Shown here piece by piece: positions 9,430 through 18,944 of a stretch of 33,201 nt of DNA. A model generated the notes under the pieces. That model was not told the DNA's origin, made no database searches, and saw nothing but the letters and a program-made list of their open reading frames with translations. The translations under genes and the position numbers were made by a program. Source of the DNA: Anaerolineae bacterium. GTDB taxonomy: Bacteria > Chloroflexota > Anaerolineae > Aggregatilineales > Phototrophicaceae. The stretch lies in contig JAUZRW010000165.1 in the NCBI GenBank assembly GCA_030950085.1, forward strand, positions 1 through 33,201. Reading direction: 5' to 3'. The stretch's first letter is position 1. Each line of letters starts with the position of its first letter.

Positions 9430-9607
9430 ATCGCATCCTCACATGGCTCTTTTACGTCTATTATACACGAAAATCAAGCATATTGTGGCTTGCAGTGAAT
9501 ACAATCGACCCTATGTGCCGACCTTCTTCAATCCGACTTCAATCCGAAATGTGCCATTCATCATCTATTTCCTCCTGCAATGGTACATACAGGCAAGCAT
9601 CAGGTTG

Positions 9608-9616
9608 TGCTATAAT
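9608..9616 (+). promoter_or_regulatory. Extended -10 promoter (TGC-TATAAT) for icd
   Basis: TGC TATAAT lies 54 nt before the icd ATG. AAGGAG at 9653-9658 is the Shine-Dalgarno. No convincing -35 is seen. Confidence 0.55.
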
Positions 9617-9669
9617 CTTGCCGTTATTTAATGTCAATTCGATAATGATTCTAAGGAGTATTTTACAAG

Positions 9670-10929
9670 ATGGCTTACGATAAAATTGTCGTTCCTGATA
9701 CAGGCGAAAAAATCACATTCACTGATGGCAAAATGAATGTGCCAGATAACCCGATTCTACTATTCATTGAAGGCGATGGTATTGGCTATGATATCATGAC
9801 TGCCAGCAAGCGTATTTGGGATGCGGCAGTTGAAAAAGCCTATGGTGGCAAGAAGCAAATTTCATGGATGGAAGTCTATTCTGGCGAAAAAGCGGCGAGT
9901 GTCTATGATGGCGACTATATGCCAGAAGAAACGTTTCAGGCTTTCCGCGACTACAAAGTCGGCATCAAGGGTCCCTTGACAACCCCTGTTGGTGGTGGCT
10001 TCCGTAGCTTGAATGTAACCTTGCGCCAAGTGCTTGATTTATATAGCTGTGTACGTCCGGTGCGCTGGTTTGAAGGCGTGCCGAGTCCGGTTAAGAATCC
10101 GCAAGATGTGGATGTCGTGATTTTCCGCGAAAATACCGAAGATATTTATGCCGGTATTGAATTTGAAGCGGGAACAGCAGAACAAGCGAAACTCGAAAAA
10201 TTCTTGCGTGAAGAAATGGGTGTCACAGGTTTCTTTGAAGGGGCAGGGTTGGGTGTCAAGCCTGTGAGTGAATTTGGCAGCAAGCGCCTGATTCGCGCTG
10301 CGATTAAGTATGCTATTGAACGTAAGCGTAGCAGTGTCACCTTCGTTCATAAAGGCAATATCCAGAAGTTCACCGAAGGCGCATTCATGAACTGGGGCTA
10401 TGAACTAGCAAAAGAAGAATTCCCCGAAGAAACGATTAGCTGGGAAGATATGGCAGCTAATCATGGCGGTAAAGTGCCAGACGGTAAAATCCTCATTCAA
10501 GATGTGATTGCCGATATCGCTTTCCAGAAGATGCTGCTACGTCCGAAAGAATATGATGTACTGGCGACAACCAACCTCAACGGCGACTACCTCAGTGATG
10601 CGATTGCTGCCGAAGTCGGGGGTGTTGGGATTGCGCCCGGTGCCAATATCGGTGATGAAATTGCGCTCTTTGAAGCTACACATGGCACAGCACCGAAATA
10701 CACCAACCTCGACAAAGTGAATCCCGGTTCGCTCTTGTTCAGTGGTGTGATGATGCTCGAGCATCTCGATTGGTTTGATGCGGCTGACCTCATCACCAAA
10801 GCCTATGAAGCCACGATTGCTGACAAAATCGTGACCTACGACTTTGCGCGTCAGATGGATGATGCCAATGAAGTGAAAACTAGCGAATTTGCCTCTGCCA
10901 TTATCGAGCGCATGGATAAGTTTCTCTAA
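9670..10929 (+). CDS. icd: Isocitrate dehydrogenase (NADP+)
   Basis: This 419-aa enzyme has the length and motif order of E. coli Icd. It decarboxylates isocitrate to 2-oxoglutarate in the TCA cycle, making NADPH. GGGFRS113LNVTLRQ contains the substrate-binding serine at the same number as the regulatory Ser113 of E. coli. [14 protein letters not shown] and the Lys/Asp metal-substrate motifs follow. HGTAPK343Y344 and TYDFAR match the E. coli K344/Y345 and Y391/R395 set that selects NADP+ over NAD+. It is preceded by an extended -10 (9608) and a good Shine-Dalgarno, and is probably monocistronic: a C-rich hairpin repeat follows at 10937. No aceK kinase is seen nearby. Confidence 0.97.
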   Translation: MAYDKIVVPDTGEKITFTDGKMNVPDNPILLFIEGDGIGYDIMTASKRIWDAAVEKAYGGKKQISWMEVYSGEKAASVYDGDYMPEETFQAFRDYKVGIKGPLTTPVGGGFRSLNVTLRQVLDLYSCVRPVRWFEGVPSPVKNPQDVDVVIFRENTEDIYAGIEFEAGTAEQAKLEKFLREEMGVTGFFEGAGLGVKPVSEFGSKRLIRAAIKYAIERKRSSVTFVHKGNIQKFTEGAFMNWGYELAKEEFPEETISWEDMAANHGGKVPDGKILIQDVIADIAFQKMLLRPKEYDVLATTNLNGDYLSDAIAAEVGGVGIAPGANIGDEIALFEATHGTAPKYTNLDKVNPGSLLFSGVMMLEHLDWFDAADLITKAYEATIADKIVTYDFARQMDDANEVKTSEFASAIIERMDKFL

Positions 10930-10936
10930 GCGATTG

Positions 10937-10976
10937 CCCTCACCCCTAAATCCCCTCTCCCACAGGCGAGGGGACT
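10937..10976 (+). repeat. CCCTCACCCC-type hairpin repeat after icd
   Basis: CCCTCACCCCTAAATCCCCT... begins 7 nt after the icd stop and contains the stem CCCCTC (10952-10957) / GAGGGG (10968-10973), with an inner CC/GG pair. The sequence is of the widespread 'CCCTCACCCCCnnCCCCTCTCCC' type seen dispersed in many environmental bacterial genomes. No T-tract follows, so any terminator role would be factor-assisted. Confidence 0.55.
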
Positions 10977-11061
10977 CATTAGCAGAGCGGGTGTGATTTT
11001 TGTCATGCCTGTTTTTCTTCTTTGACTATGAACTGCCAATAGGTTTTTCTCTGAGGATGTG

Positions 11062-11838
11062 ATGCGCCTATCATTACTGCTGCTGATTTCGCTAATTTTT
11101 GCTTGTAATCTTGCGACTCCGCCAACTACTGTTGTGCCTACTGCGGCTACGCCGTCTATGACAGCGACCCCTGACGGCTGGGAAACGATTGCCAATGGCA
11201 TCCAACAACGCTGGGTTGTGACGGATGAGGGTTTTGCTTATGAAACCATTCGTATTGACCCCACACAATATACATTTCGGGTTCATTATCGTGAGGGTGA
11301 CGCGCTGACAATTCGTGAATGGCGTGATGAACTAACAGGGGCAATGGTCATCATCAATGCGAACTTTTATACCCCAGAAAACATCATACTCGGTTTGCTC
11401 ATCAGTGATGGGTTCGCTTATGGACGGGCTTACAGCGATAGAGGGGGGACATTTTTTGTACAAAATGGCTCAGTTGGGATTCGCTGGAATACACAGCAGC
11501 CGTATCAGGGCGAGGCTTATGAGCAAGCGATTCAGGCTTTCCCGATGCTGGTGTATAACGGTCAGGCAGTCTATAACAATCGTAACGATACCACGCCATC
11601 GCGCCGCACCGTTATTGGCATAGATGCACAGGGACGAGTCATCATGATGGTGACACCCGGTTTTGGCTCTAGTCTGTATGCGCTGAGTCAATACCTTGTC
11701 ACGACAGATATCGGCTTTGTCCACGCCTTCAATTTGGATGGAGGCGGTTCAACTATGATGCTTCGTTCGGTTGATAATTACATGCTCACCTCGCTTGACC
11801 CTGTTCCGGCTGTTTTGGCGCTCTATGCACAACCTTAA
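11062..11838 (+). CDS. Phosphodiester glycosidase family (NAGPA/DUF2233-like) probable lipoprotein
   Basis: The ~258-aa protein begins MRLSLLLLISLIFAC, a signal peptide whose I-F-A-C could be a lipobox, so it is probably exported and lipid-anchored. A T/P-rich linker follows. The domain has the NAGPA pattern: I-I-N-A-N-F-Y, then G-x-x-I-S-D-G, R-R-T-V-I-G-I-D near residue 190, and the C-terminal F-N-L-D-G-G-G-S-T-M-M, the family's glycine-rich active-site signature. Relatives cleave sugar-1-phosphodiesters (mammalian uncovering enzyme) or act on cell-wall glycans (YngK/SpoIID-associated forms); the substrate is unknown here. The frame also opens with GTG at 11059, but TGAGGA at 11052-11057 fits the ATG at 11062 better. 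It follows icd but is separated from it by a hairpin repeat. Confidence 0.85.
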   Translation: MRLSLLLLISLIFACNLATPPTTVVPTAATPSMTATPDGWETIANGIQQRWVVTDEGFAYETIRIDPTQYTFRVHYREGDALTIREWRDELTGAMVIINANFYTPENIILGLLISDGFAYGRAYSDRGGTFFVQNGSVGIRWNTQQPYQGEAYEQAIQAFPMLVYNGQAVYNNRNDTTPSRRTVIGIDAQGRVIMMVTPGFGSSLYALSQYLVTTDIGFVHAFNLDGGGSTMMLRSVDNYMLTSLDPVPAVLALYAQP

Positions 11839-11860
11839 AGTAGAGTCTGGAAAGATATAC

Positions 11861-11960
11861 AAAAAAGATGAACCACAAAGGCTCAAAGAACACAAAGAAA
11901 CCTATTCAAAATTATGCTCTGCGCCTCTGATTCTCCGATTCTCTGTGTTATGCTTTTTCT
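11861..11960 (+). repeat. Dispersed ~100-bp repeat, family B (AACCACAAAGG type)
   Basis: GATGAACCACAAAGGCTCAAAG ... GCGCCTCTGATTCTC...CTCTGTGTTATGC. This is the reverse complement of the copies at 30921-31033 and 31153-31272, and related to 19888-19993. It fills most of the gap between the glycosidase and glnS. Short ORFs over it are spurious. Confidence 0.75.
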
Positions 11961-12068
11961 TGAAAAATGCTGTAGGCACAGAGTCCACTTCACCCAGCAT
12001 TGAATACCGCGTTGATTATCGTTATGCTTTGAGAGTGATTTCCGCAGCAAACTATAGAAAGTGAAGCA

Positions 12069-13754
12069 ATGACTGATAACGACAAGCCGAAGTCGAATTT
12101 TATTCGTGACATTATCGACGAACACAATAAAAGTGGGCGTTTTGAAGGGCGTGTGCATACGCGCTTTCCACCGGAACCGAATGGCTATTTGCACATCGGA
12201 CACGCCGCCTCTATCTGCCTGAACTTTGGTATCGCAGAGGCTTATGGTGGTCTCTGTAATTTGCGTTTTGATGATACCAATCCCGCCAAAGAAGAACAGG
12301 AATATATTGATGCTATCACCCATGATGTCAAGTGGTTGGGCTATGATTGGGGTGATAGACTATACTTTGCCTCCGATTATTTTGATGAATTGTACGAGAT
12401 GGCACAGCAACTCATCCGTGAGGGCAAGGCATATGTTGATGAACTCAGCCCCGAAGAAATGCGAGAATATCGCGGCACACTGACGAAACCCGGTAAAGAT
12501 AGTCCCTATCGTAATCGCTCTGCCGAGGAAAATCTGGAACTCTTTGAGAAAATGAAAAATGGCGGTTTCAAAGCAGGGGAAGCCGTGCTACGGGCGAAAA
12601 TTGATATGTCATCGGGCAATATGAATATGCGTGACCCAGCAATGTATCGTATTTTGGATGCCCATCATCCGCGCACAGGCGACAAGTGGAAAATCTATCC
12701 GATGTATGATTTCGCACATGGTCAGTCGGATTCAATCGAAGGTATTACCCACTCAATTTGTACGTTGGAATATGCTGACCACCGCCCATTGTATGATTGG
12801 TATTTGCACAATATTGAAATTTTCCACCCACAGCAGATTGAGTTTGCTCGCATCAATGTGACCTATACAATTTTGAGTAAGCGTAAACTGATTCAGTTGG
12901 TACAAGAAGGGCATGTCACAGGTTGGGATGACCCCCGTATGCCGACGATTGCGGGTTTGCGACGACGCGGCTACACTCCGGACTCCATTCGTAACTTTGC
13001 AGATGGGGTCGGCGTGAGCAAGAGCAATGGTGTCGTTGAAATTCAACAGTTAGAATATTACGCCCGTCAAAATTTGAACACCACATCGAATCGTGTGATG
13101 GCAGTTCTCAACCCACTCAAGCTGGTCATCGAAAATTATCCCGATGATTTGGTCGAACATATGGAAGCGGTCAATAACCCCGAAGATGAATTGGCAGGAA
13201 AACGCACTGTTCCTTTCTCGAAAACGCTCTATATTGAACATGATGATTTCATGGAAGACCCCCCGAAGAAATTCTATCGTCTCGCACCGGGACGCGAAGT
13301 CCGTTTGCGTTATGGCTATTATGTCACCTGTACCGATGTCATCAAGGACGATGAGGGTAATATAACCGAATTGCGCTGTAGTTATGACCCTGAAACAAAG
13401 GGCGGTTATGCGCCGGATGGTCGTCGAGTGAAAGCGACATTGCATTGGGTGTCGGCTGACCATGCCATTCAAGCTGAAGCACGCCTCTATAATCACCTCT
13501 TCACAGCAGAATTTCCAGATAAAGATGCTGACAAAGATTTTCTCGAATTTCTCAATCCCGACTCACTGCTTGTCCTAGACCCGATTTATGTTGAGCCGAG
13601 TGTCCAAAATGCGAAAGCTGGAGACCGTTTCCAATTTGAGCGTTTAGCCTACTTCGCAGTTGACCCCGATTCTACGCCAGAGAAGTTGGTTTTCAATCGG
13701 ACTGTGACGCTACGTGACCAGTGGAAGAAAATCCAGAAGAAGAAAAAAAAGTAG
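12069..13754 (+). CDS. glnS: Glutaminyl-tRNA synthetase
   Basis: This 561-aa class I synthetase charges tRNA-Gln directly with glutamine. It opens the catalytic domain with [11 protein letters not shown]42-I-G-H45, the HIGH motif in the GlnRS/GluRS context. The second signature I-L-S-K-R-K-L (~268-274) is the KMSKS equivalent in the GlnRS form. R-F-D-D-T-N-P and [12 protein letters not shown] are also typical of GlnRS rather than GluRS. The C-terminal ~220 residues form the two beta-barrel anticodon-binding domains, and the length matches E. coli GlnS. A lysine run ends the protein. It is convergent with the DEAD-box helicase across a shared hairpin. Upstream, a family B repeat occupies the promoter region; the Shine-Dalgarno is weak. 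Confidence 0.96.
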   Translation: MTDNDKPKSNFIRDIIDEHNKSGRFEGRVHTRFPPEPNGYLHIGHAASICLNFGIAEAYGGLCNLRFDDTNPAKEEQEYIDAITHDVKWLGYDWGDRLYFASDYFDELYEMAQQLIREGKAYVDELSPEEMREYRGTLTKPGKDSPYRNRSAEENLELFEKMKNGGFKAGEAVLRAKIDMSSGNMNMRDPAMYRILDAHHPRTGDKWKIYPMYDFAHGQSDSIEGITHSICTLEYADHRPLYDWYLHNIEIFHPQQIEFARINVTYTILSKRKLIQLVQEGHVTGWDDPRMPTIAGLRRRGYTPDSIRNFADGVGVSKSNGVVEIQQLEYYARQNLNTTSNRVMAVLNPLKLVIENYPDDLVEHMEAVNNPEDELAGKRTVPFSKTLYIEHDDFMEDPPKKFYRLAPGREVRLRYGYYVTCTDVIKDDEGNITELRCSYDPETKGGYAPDGRRVKATLHWVSADHAIQAEARLYNHLFTAEFPDKDADKDFLEFLNPDSLLVLDPIYVEPSVQNAKAGDRFQFERLAYFAVDPDSTPEKLVFNRTVTLRDQWKKIQKKKKK

Positions 13755-13757
13755 TAT

Positions 13758-13790
13758 CAAAAAAGCCCTGCCAAATTGTAGGGCTTCTTC
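13758..13790 (-). terminator. Rho-independent terminator between convergent glnS and DEAD-box genes
   Basis: The stem is AAGCCCT (13763-13769) / AGGGCTT (13780-13786). On the minus strand it is followed by a T6 run, so it best serves the helicase gene; on the plus strand the tail is poor (CTTCAAG). Confidence 0.7.
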
Positions 13791-13818
13791 AAGATTTGAT
13801 AAGATTTGATGTTGATGC

Positions 13819-15486
13819 TTAGGCGCGAGTGAGGGTTACATTTTGTCCGCGCAGTTTGCCGCCGCGTTTCATGCGCCGTAAAACAGAGTCCACATGGTCT
13901 ATCGGCACATCAATGTAGGTGATTTCTTTCTGAATATCAATCGCGCCAATGACTCGTCCGGGAATGTTGGCTGTACTGGCAACGCTATAAATCACATCAC
14001 CCGGCTTGACACCGCTTGTGCGTCCAACATCCATGCGTAAGCGTACCATATTTTCGTCATTATGCCGTTTGCCACCGCGTCCTTTGCGATTGCGGTCACG
14101 TCCACCATTACTGGATTTACGGTCATTATAACTGCCGCGCTGCTTGCGGTCATAGCGGCTCGATTTTTCTGAGACGGCGCGTATTTCTTCCAATGGATAT
14201 TGAAATTCACGTTCTCGCAACATTTGAACCGCAGCGACAATCACTTGGTCAGGGCTATACCCCTTTTCGACCAGACTATCAATCACATCAGCATAATTGT
14301 CATCTAGTCCTGATTCAATCTGCTTGATAAGAGCCTGTTCAAATTGCGCGTTACGGCTTTTTAGCACATCATCACGACTAGGCAGTTGAGCCTTCGTAAT
14401 GCGCCGTTCGATATATTGTTCGATTCGGCGGAGGGTGTGACGTTCGCGGCTGGTAACAAAGGTGATTGCTTCACCATTCCGTCCGGCTCGCCCTGTGCGC
14501 CCAATACGATGCACATATTCAATCGGCAATTGTGGGATATCATAATTGATAACATGCGATACTTCCGGAATATCGACACCCCGACCCATCACATCTGTTG
14601 CTACAAGGATGGTCAAATGTCCATCACGGAAACGTCCGAGAATACGTTCGCGTTCGTTTTGTGCCAAATCACCATGAATAGCCGATGCTGGGAAACCGCG
14701 CTCTAGTAGCGTTTCTGCCAGTTTTGCTGCCCCTATTTTAGTACGGGTGAAAATCAGCGTATTCTGAATTGTTTCAACTTCCAGCACACGACATAGTGCC
14801 GTCACTTTGTCTCTATCGCGCACCATGAAATAGCGCAATGCGATGTTGTCGCCTGTCACTTCTTCATTTTCAATGCTCACATCTAGCGGATTCCGCATGT
14901 GCTTTTTAGTCACTTTGCGAACAGCAGGGCTAAATGTCGCCGAAAAGAGTAGTGTCTGACGTGTATCGGCGGGTGTTGCACCGAGAATAGTTTCAATATC
15001 GTCAATGAAGCCCATTTTGAACATTTCGTCGGCTTCATCCAAAATCATAAAGCGTACTTTGCTGACATCCATTACGCCCTTACGAATTAAATCGAGTGTT
15101 CGTCCCGGTGTCCCGACGACGACCTGTACACCTTTTCTTAAACGACGTTGTTGGCGCTCATAAGATTGTCCACCGTAAACCGGTAGCACTTTTACACCTA
15201 AACGTTTTCCATAACGATGAACCGATTCTGAGACCTGAATCGCCAATTCACGAGTCGGGGTCAAAATCAGTGTCTGCAAGCCTTCGGGGTCTAGGTGATG
15301 TAAGACCGGAAGGGTGAATGCAGCCGTTTTACCTGTTCCTGTCTGTGCCTGTCCCAACACGTCACGTCCATCGAGCAAAGCGGGTATTGCAGCCGCCTGT
15401 ATGGGTGTGGGATTGACATAGCCAAGTTCGGTGAGCGTGTCCAACAGTGTCGGATGCAAGCCCAGTTCTAGGAAGGTATCTGTCAT
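13819..15486 (-). CDS. DEAD-box RNA helicase with DbpA-type C-terminal RNA-binding domain
   Basis: This 555-aa protein has the complete SF2 DEAD-box set: Q-motif region near residue 30, motif I AQTGTGKT (47-54), PTREL (77-81), TPGR (126-129), DEAD (150-153), SAT (182-184), ATDVMGRGVD and HRIGRTGRAGR. These two RecA domains (~1-370) unwind RNA using ATP. A basic R/G/N/K-rich linker (~440-475) leads to a DbpA-type RNA-binding fold (~478-550). This resembles CsdA/DeaD-type helicases, which act in ribosome assembly and RNA decay, often at low temperature. It has a near-consensus promoter at 15551-15579 and a terminator downstream, so it is probably a single-gene unit. The DeaD/CshA/DbpA subfamily is not certain. 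Confidence 0.95.
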   Translation of the reverse strand: MTDTFLELGLHPTLLDTLTELGYVNPTPIQAAAIPALLDGRDVLGQAQTGTGKTAAFTLPVLHHLDPEGLQTLILTPTRELAIQVSESVHRYGKRLGVKVLPVYGGQSYERQQRRLRKGVQVVVGTPGRTLDLIRKGVMDVSKVRFMILDEADEMFKMGFIDDIETILGATPADTRQTLLFSATFSPAVRKVTKKHMRNPLDVSIENEEVTGDNIALRYFMVRDRDKVTALCRVLEVETIQNTLIFTRTKIGAAKLAETLLERGFPASAIHGDLAQNERERILGRFRDGHLTILVATDVMGRGVDIPEVSHVINYDIPQLPIEYVHRIGRTGRAGRNGEAITFVTSRERHTLRRIEQYIERRITKAQLPSRDDVLKSRNAQFEQALIKQIESGLDDNYADVIDSLVEKGYSPDQVIVAAVQMLREREFQYPLEEIRAVSEKSSRYDRKQRGSYNDRKSSNGGRDRNRKGRGGKRHNDENMVRLRMDVGRTSGVKPGDVIYSVASTANIPGRVIGAIDIQKEITYIDVPIDHVDSVLRRMKRGGKLRGQNVTLTRA

Positions 15487-15550
15487 TTATGCTCCAAAAT
15501 AAAGCCCCACCATCTGGCAGGGCGCGTAGAAAGTTATGTTTCACTTGTGA

Positions 15551-15579
15551 ATTATAGTACAAAATGTATTTTATGACAA
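15551..15579 (-). promoter_or_regulatory. Sigma70-type promoter for the DEAD-box helicase
   Basis: On the minus strand: TTGTCA, a 17-nt spacer, then TATAAT (15551-15556), ~65 nt before the ATG. This is the best two-box promoter in the window. The long leader could carry cold-shock-type regulation, but nothing specific is seen. Confidence 0.7.
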
Positions 15580-15607
15580 TAGGGGATTTGACTATCTTAC
15601 TTTATGA

Positions 15608-16093
15608 CTATGAGTCTGCGCTAGTGAGCATCGCCAATATATCGTTAGCATGACCCTCTTCATGACCGCACATGACATCAATGATTTGACTCAGAGTCAT
15701 CATCCGCAGTGTGGCATGGCGACCTTCTTTATCGAGGAAGGAATCATCGGCTTGCTTATCAAACCATTCCAGCAATTCTTGACGTGATTGTGCCAATGAA
15801 CCACGGGCTTGTTCTAATGTCATTTCTACCTTTTTTTCAACAGAACGTTTATTATAGCGTTCCAAATCATAATCGGCTGGGATAAATTCTTTCCCTTCTG
15901 CATAATGATAAAGCATCCGATTGTGACCCACATCGGCAAGCACCAGATGAATCACCAATTGACGTAACGTCCACTGTGCGCCCTCAGAATAAATTTGTTC
16001 GTCCCCTCTGTCGCCAATGCGGTCTAAGGCATCATTGAGTTTGGCACGCGATGCGGCTAATTTCTGCTGATGTGCTTCCAAACGCTCGGACAT
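15608..16093 (-). CDS. DinB-like superfamily protein
   Basis: This 161-aa all-helical protein has the DinB/YfiT four-helix pattern. A first helix (~5-25) is followed by W-T-L-R-Q-L-V-I-H49-L near the start of helix 2, and C-G-H-E-E-G-H lies in the last helix. The spaced His residues are the expected metal ligands of this superfamily, which includes thiol-dependent transferases (bacillithiol/mycothiol S-transferases, maleylpyruvate isomerase). In many members the substrate is unknown, as here. An extended -10 (TGC-TATAAT, 16127-16135 minus) lies ~35 nt upstream, so it is probably transcribed alone. It is unrelated to DNA polymerase IV despite the name. Confidence 0.8.
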   Translation of the reverse strand: MSERLEAHQQKLAASRAKLNDALDRIGDRGDEQIYSEGAQWTLRQLVIHLVLADVGHNRMLYHYAEGKEFIPADYDLERYNKRSVEKKVEMTLEQARGSLAQSRQELLEWFDKQADDSFLDKEGRHATLRMMTLSQIIDVMCGHEEGHANDILAMLTSADS

Positions 16094-16126
16094 AAAACGC
16101 TCCTAAAATAATCTAATGTCTGTTAG

Positions 16127-16135
16127 ATTATAGCA
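16127..16135 (-). promoter_or_regulatory. Extended -10 promoter (TGC-TATAAT) for the DinB-like gene
   Basis: Minus-strand TGC TATAAT ~35-42 nt before the ATG at 16093. No clear -35 is seen. Confidence 0.5.
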
Positions 16136-16154
16136 ACTTTGCCCCATTTGCACA

Positions 16155-16610
16155 CTATTTTTTCTGCAAAACGGTTTGCAAGATAGCGATGATGGTCTGC
16201 AAGATGGCGCGTGCCTTATCCAATTCTAGCATTAACTCGTCTGTCAGGGTGTAGTCTAAATCAATCGCTTCCTTAAAGGCATGAGCTAACATGCGCTTCA
16301 ACGTAATCGCGTGTTGCAAATCACTGCGAATGTCATCACGGATGTCGCCTTGGTCTACAACCGAAAGCGCAAGGTCGAATAAAAAGGCGTTGGCTGCAAT
16401 GGCTTCGAGTACTGTTTGCAAATTGCCATAGATATTGATTGCGGCAGCCTTATCTATATGAGGATAAATGCCTTTATACAAACGACTCACAACATATGTT
16501 TGCTCAGTCATTTTTCCCAATGCGACAATTTCTTGGATGACTTGCTTGGATTTGCCTGCTTCAATCAGTTGCAGCAATTGTTCATAATATAGGTCGTCGT
16601 GTATTGGCAT
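16155..16610 (-). CDS. Hypothetical all-helical protein
   Basis: This 151-aa protein is not one I recognise. The sequence predicts helices throughout, with no signal peptide, membrane segment or obvious catalytic motif. The N-terminal part (YYEQLLQLIEAGKSKQVIQEIV) resembles the opening of a helical bundle. The end is a heptad-like I/L-rich helix (ARAILQTIIAILQTVLQKK) that could mediate oligomerisation. The only Cys/His content is sparse. It lies 61 nt upstream of the DinB-like gene on the same strand and could be its operon partner, but the DinB-like gene seems to have its own -10 in between. Confidence 0.65.
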   Translation of the reverse strand: MPIHDDLYYEQLLQLIEAGKSKQVIQEIVALGKMTEQTYVVSRLYKGIYPHIDKAAAINIYGNLQTVLEAIAANAFLFDLALSVVDQGDIRDDIRSDLQHAITLKRMLAHAFKEAIDLDYTLTDELMLELDKARAILQTIIAILQTVLQKK

Positions 16611-16778
16611 TCAGTTTGTTTCCCCCTGTGAGTCAGTTACTGCTTCTGCTAATGACATACAACGACAGATGCGCCGCCTTTAATATTAACTCAGTAAATC
16701 ACAGATTCGCAGCTTATTACTATTTTGGGGTCACACCGGACAAGATATATCTCGTCCCTCAGGTCAAAATAGGTCATT

Positions 16779-16807
16779 TGTAGGGACAGCATACATGCTG
16801 TCTGCCG
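16779..16807. repeat. Dispersed palindromic repeat, family A
   Basis: TGTAGGGACAGCATACATGCTGTCTGCCG: arms GACAGCAT / ATGCTGTC. It lies 30 nt past the end of the RmlA gene and could act as a 3' stem-loop for it. Confidence 0.6.
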
Positions 16808-16836
16808 CAAAAACACCAAACTGTGATTCACTGTAA

Positions 16837-17913
16837 CTATACTTCAACGATGGTATTTTCTGCCAATACAAAACGATAGGCAGTAGGCATTCGCTCCGTT
16901 GAAACAACTTGAGCGTTATCTGCCAGCAAACTACGGTCAATCCGACCCGGAATCAAGCGAATGACACAATTATTCATAACAATACTGGCTTCAATCTCGC
17001 TACCTTCAATATGGCAATTGTCGCCGATGGCTGTATAGGGTCCGACATAACTATCTTGGATAATCGTATTGTCGCCAATGATGACCGGTCCACGCACGAC
17101 ACTATTCACAATGCGGCTGTTGTCGCCAATGATGACACGATGCGATACCTCACTATCGCCTTCGATTTTACCGCTTTTAAGTGTCGGCGCTGGGGAATAG
17201 GGTAAACCTTCTAGTACCAACTGATTCGCCAAGATAATCGGTTCTGGCTTACCGGCATCAATATACCAGCCCTTGATTTTATAAGGCGTAATCGCTTTTT
17301 TCTCAGTAATCATCTGTTGAATAGCATCCGTGATTTCGTATTCGCCGCGTGCCGATGGCTTAATTTTACCAATCGCATCAAAAATTGAATTACGAAAGAG
17401 ATAAACCCCCACAATAGCGAGGTTACTCGGCGGATTTTTAGGTTTTTCAATCACACGCTTAATTTCGCCACTCTCAACAACCGCAATCCCAAAACGCGAC
17501 GGGTCAGACACTTCAGCGAGAACAATTGAGGCATCTGCATTTGAAGCTGGGAAAGTCCGTATGAAATCACTCATTTTATCTTGGAATATATTGTCACCCA
17601 AAAACATGGCAAACGGCTCATCGCCCACAAAATCGCGGCATAATCCAGTCGCATGTGCCAAGCCTAATTGCTCATCTTGCACAATGTATTCGAGCTTAAC
17701 CCCTAAGCCATGACCGTTATCAAAGGCTGCGACAATCGGTGACTCCAGATTATTCACGACAATACCAATATCCGTGATTCCAGCCCCTTTGATGGTATCA
17801 ATGGCATATTCAATCAGGTGTTTATTGGCAACAGGCACAAGCGATTTGGGCATCGTGAGGGTTACGGGGCGCAAGCGTGTACCCTGTCCGGCAGCGAGAA
17901 TAATAGCTTTCAT
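16837..17913 (-). CDS. Glucose-1-phosphate thymidylyltransferase, long (RmlA-long) type
   Basis: This 358-aa nucleotidyltransferase begins MKAIILAAGQGTRLRP-x-T-x-x-x-P-K-S, the sugar-nucleotide pyrophosphorylase signature (GxGxRxxPxTxxxPK). M-F-L-G-D-N supplies the catalytic Asp of the metal-binding G-D-N motif. The last ~110 residues are hexapeptide (left-handed beta-helix) repeats rich in V/I-x-G-x-x-x-I, ending N-T-I-V-E-V. This two-domain length fits the archaeal/Chloroflexota-type 'long' RmlA (~355 aa), distinct from the ~290-aa RfbA. It makes dTDP-glucose from glucose-1-phosphate and dTTP for deoxysugars such as rhamnose. The phosphohexomutase at 2 kb could supply glucose-1-P. No rmlBCD genes are adjacent, so a different nucleotide sugar cannot be excluded. 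Confidence 0.85.
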   Translation of the reverse strand: MKAIILAAGQGTRLRPVTLTMPKSLVPVANKHLIEYAIDTIKGAGITDIGIVVNNLESPIVAAFDNGHGLGVKLEYIVQDEQLGLAHATGLCRDFVGDEPFAMFLGDNIFQDKMSDFIRTFPASNADASIVLAEVSDPSRFGIAVVESGEIKRVIEKPKNPPSNLAIVGVYLFRNSIFDAIGKIKPSARGEYEITDAIQQMITEKKAITPYKIKGWYIDAGKPEPIILANQLVLEGLPYSPAPTLKSGKIEGDSEVSHRVIIGDNSRIVNSVVRGPVIIGDNTIIQDSYVGPYTAIGDNCHIEGSEIEASIVMNNCVIRLIPGRIDRSLLADNAQVVSTERMPTAYRFVLAENTIVEV

Positions 17914-18105
17914 AAAAATCCTTCATATTGGCAGTGCGAACAAATACAGCCATCCTACCAAAATTGCCGCATATTCAACAGGCGACGAATCGGCGATTCA
18001 TAGTGTTATACACACATTGCCCATTTTTCATGTAAGAATTGTGTTGAAAAAATCCAATTTCACGACAATCTGACCGTTGCTGTTAATCAATTATCAACGT
18101 TGCTG

Positions 18106-18114
18106 TGCTATAAT
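18106..18114 (+). promoter_or_regulatory. Extended -10 promoter (TGC-TATAAT) for the site-2 protease gene
   Basis: TGC TATAAT lies ~39 nt before the preferred ATG at 18153. Confidence 0.55.
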
Positions 18115-18152
18115 GCCATCATCTATGATTGTCAATTACATGGGAGATGTCC

Positions 18153-18941
18153 ATGTTACTCTTTGGAAATTTTACAGCTTCGGCACTCGTTTCAATTGTG
18201 ATTGTCTTGCTATTCGGTATGGGCTTGCATGAATTTGCCCATGCTTGGGCTGCGGATTATTGGGGCGACCCAACCCCTCGTGAAAATGGTAAATTGACTC
18301 TGAATCCGCTTGCTCATATTAGTTGGGGTGGATGGTTGATGATTATGCTGATTGGCTTCGGTACGGTGGGGTCTGTCTCTATCAACCCAGCACGGATGCG
18401 TGACCCACGTTGGGGGGCATTTTGGGTGGCATTGGCGGGTCCGGTATCGAATCTGATACAAGCCATCATATTCGGCATTTTATTCCGCATTTTTGGCGAT
18501 TCTGGTACGGTATTCTATCTATTTCGTCTTGAACCATGGGAGTTAGCGGCAGCCGGTGGACCTAACACTATCATGAACTTCGTCAATATCTTTTTGTATA
18601 TTGGGGTCTGGTTCAATGTGATGCTTTTTGTGTTCAACTTCATACCATTGTTCCCACTTGATGGCTATCGTGTGCTAATGGGCGTGCTACCGGGGTACTG
18701 GTTGAGCAGCAAACAAGTTCCACAATTTATCCGTGTCAATATACCGCCTCTGTCGCGCTTTTTGCAACAACCCGCTTATGTCTGGCGCGATTGGCAGCAA
18801 GCCACAACCTATGTACTGATGGGCTTGCTGCTGCTGAGTTTTGCGTCGGTCTCAATGGGCTTATCGCAACTCAATTTTCTTGGGATGTTACTCAATGGGC
18901 CCGGCTCATGGATACGTTATTTAATTTCTGGGGTGGGGTAG
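18153..18941 (+). CDS. Site-2 protease family (M50) membrane metalloprotease
   Basis: This ~262-aa polytopic protein has H26-E-F-A-H30 in the first hydrophobic helix, the zinc-binding HExxH of S2P proteases. The third zinc ligand comes in the later motif F-I-P-L-F-P-L-D170-G, a variant of NPxPxxxLDG. About five to six membrane segments are seen and there is no PDZ domain, so it belongs to the compact M50 group common in Chloroflexota and Actinobacteria. These proteases cut transmembrane segments of regulators, but its substrate is unknown. The frame extends up to a TTG at 18129; GGGAG at 18142-18146 is placed for the ATG at 18153, which I prefer. It is followed after 3 nt by the HD protein gene, so the two are surely co-transcribed. 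Confidence 0.9.
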   Translation: MLLFGNFTASALVSIVIVLLFGMGLHEFAHAWAADYWGDPTPRENGKLTLNPLAHISWGGWLMIMLIGFGTVGSVSINPARMRDPRWGAFWVALAGPVSNLIQAIIFGILFRIFGDSGTVFYLFRLEPWELAAAGGPNTIMNFVNIFLYIGVWFNVMLFVFNFIPLFPLDGYRVLMGVLPGYWLSSKQVPQFIRVNIPPLSRFLQQPAYVWRDWQQATTYVLMGLLLLSFASVSMGLSQLNFLGMLLNGPGSWIRYLISGVG

Positions 18942-18944
18942 CCT

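Noticed and set aside
11883-12323. 146-aa minus-strand ORF
   Set aside because: It covers a family B repeat and the antisense of glnS.
13763-13786. Seventh family A palindrome
   Set aside because: Has GTAGGGC but lacks the family frame, and its T6 tail on the minus strand makes it a normal terminator.
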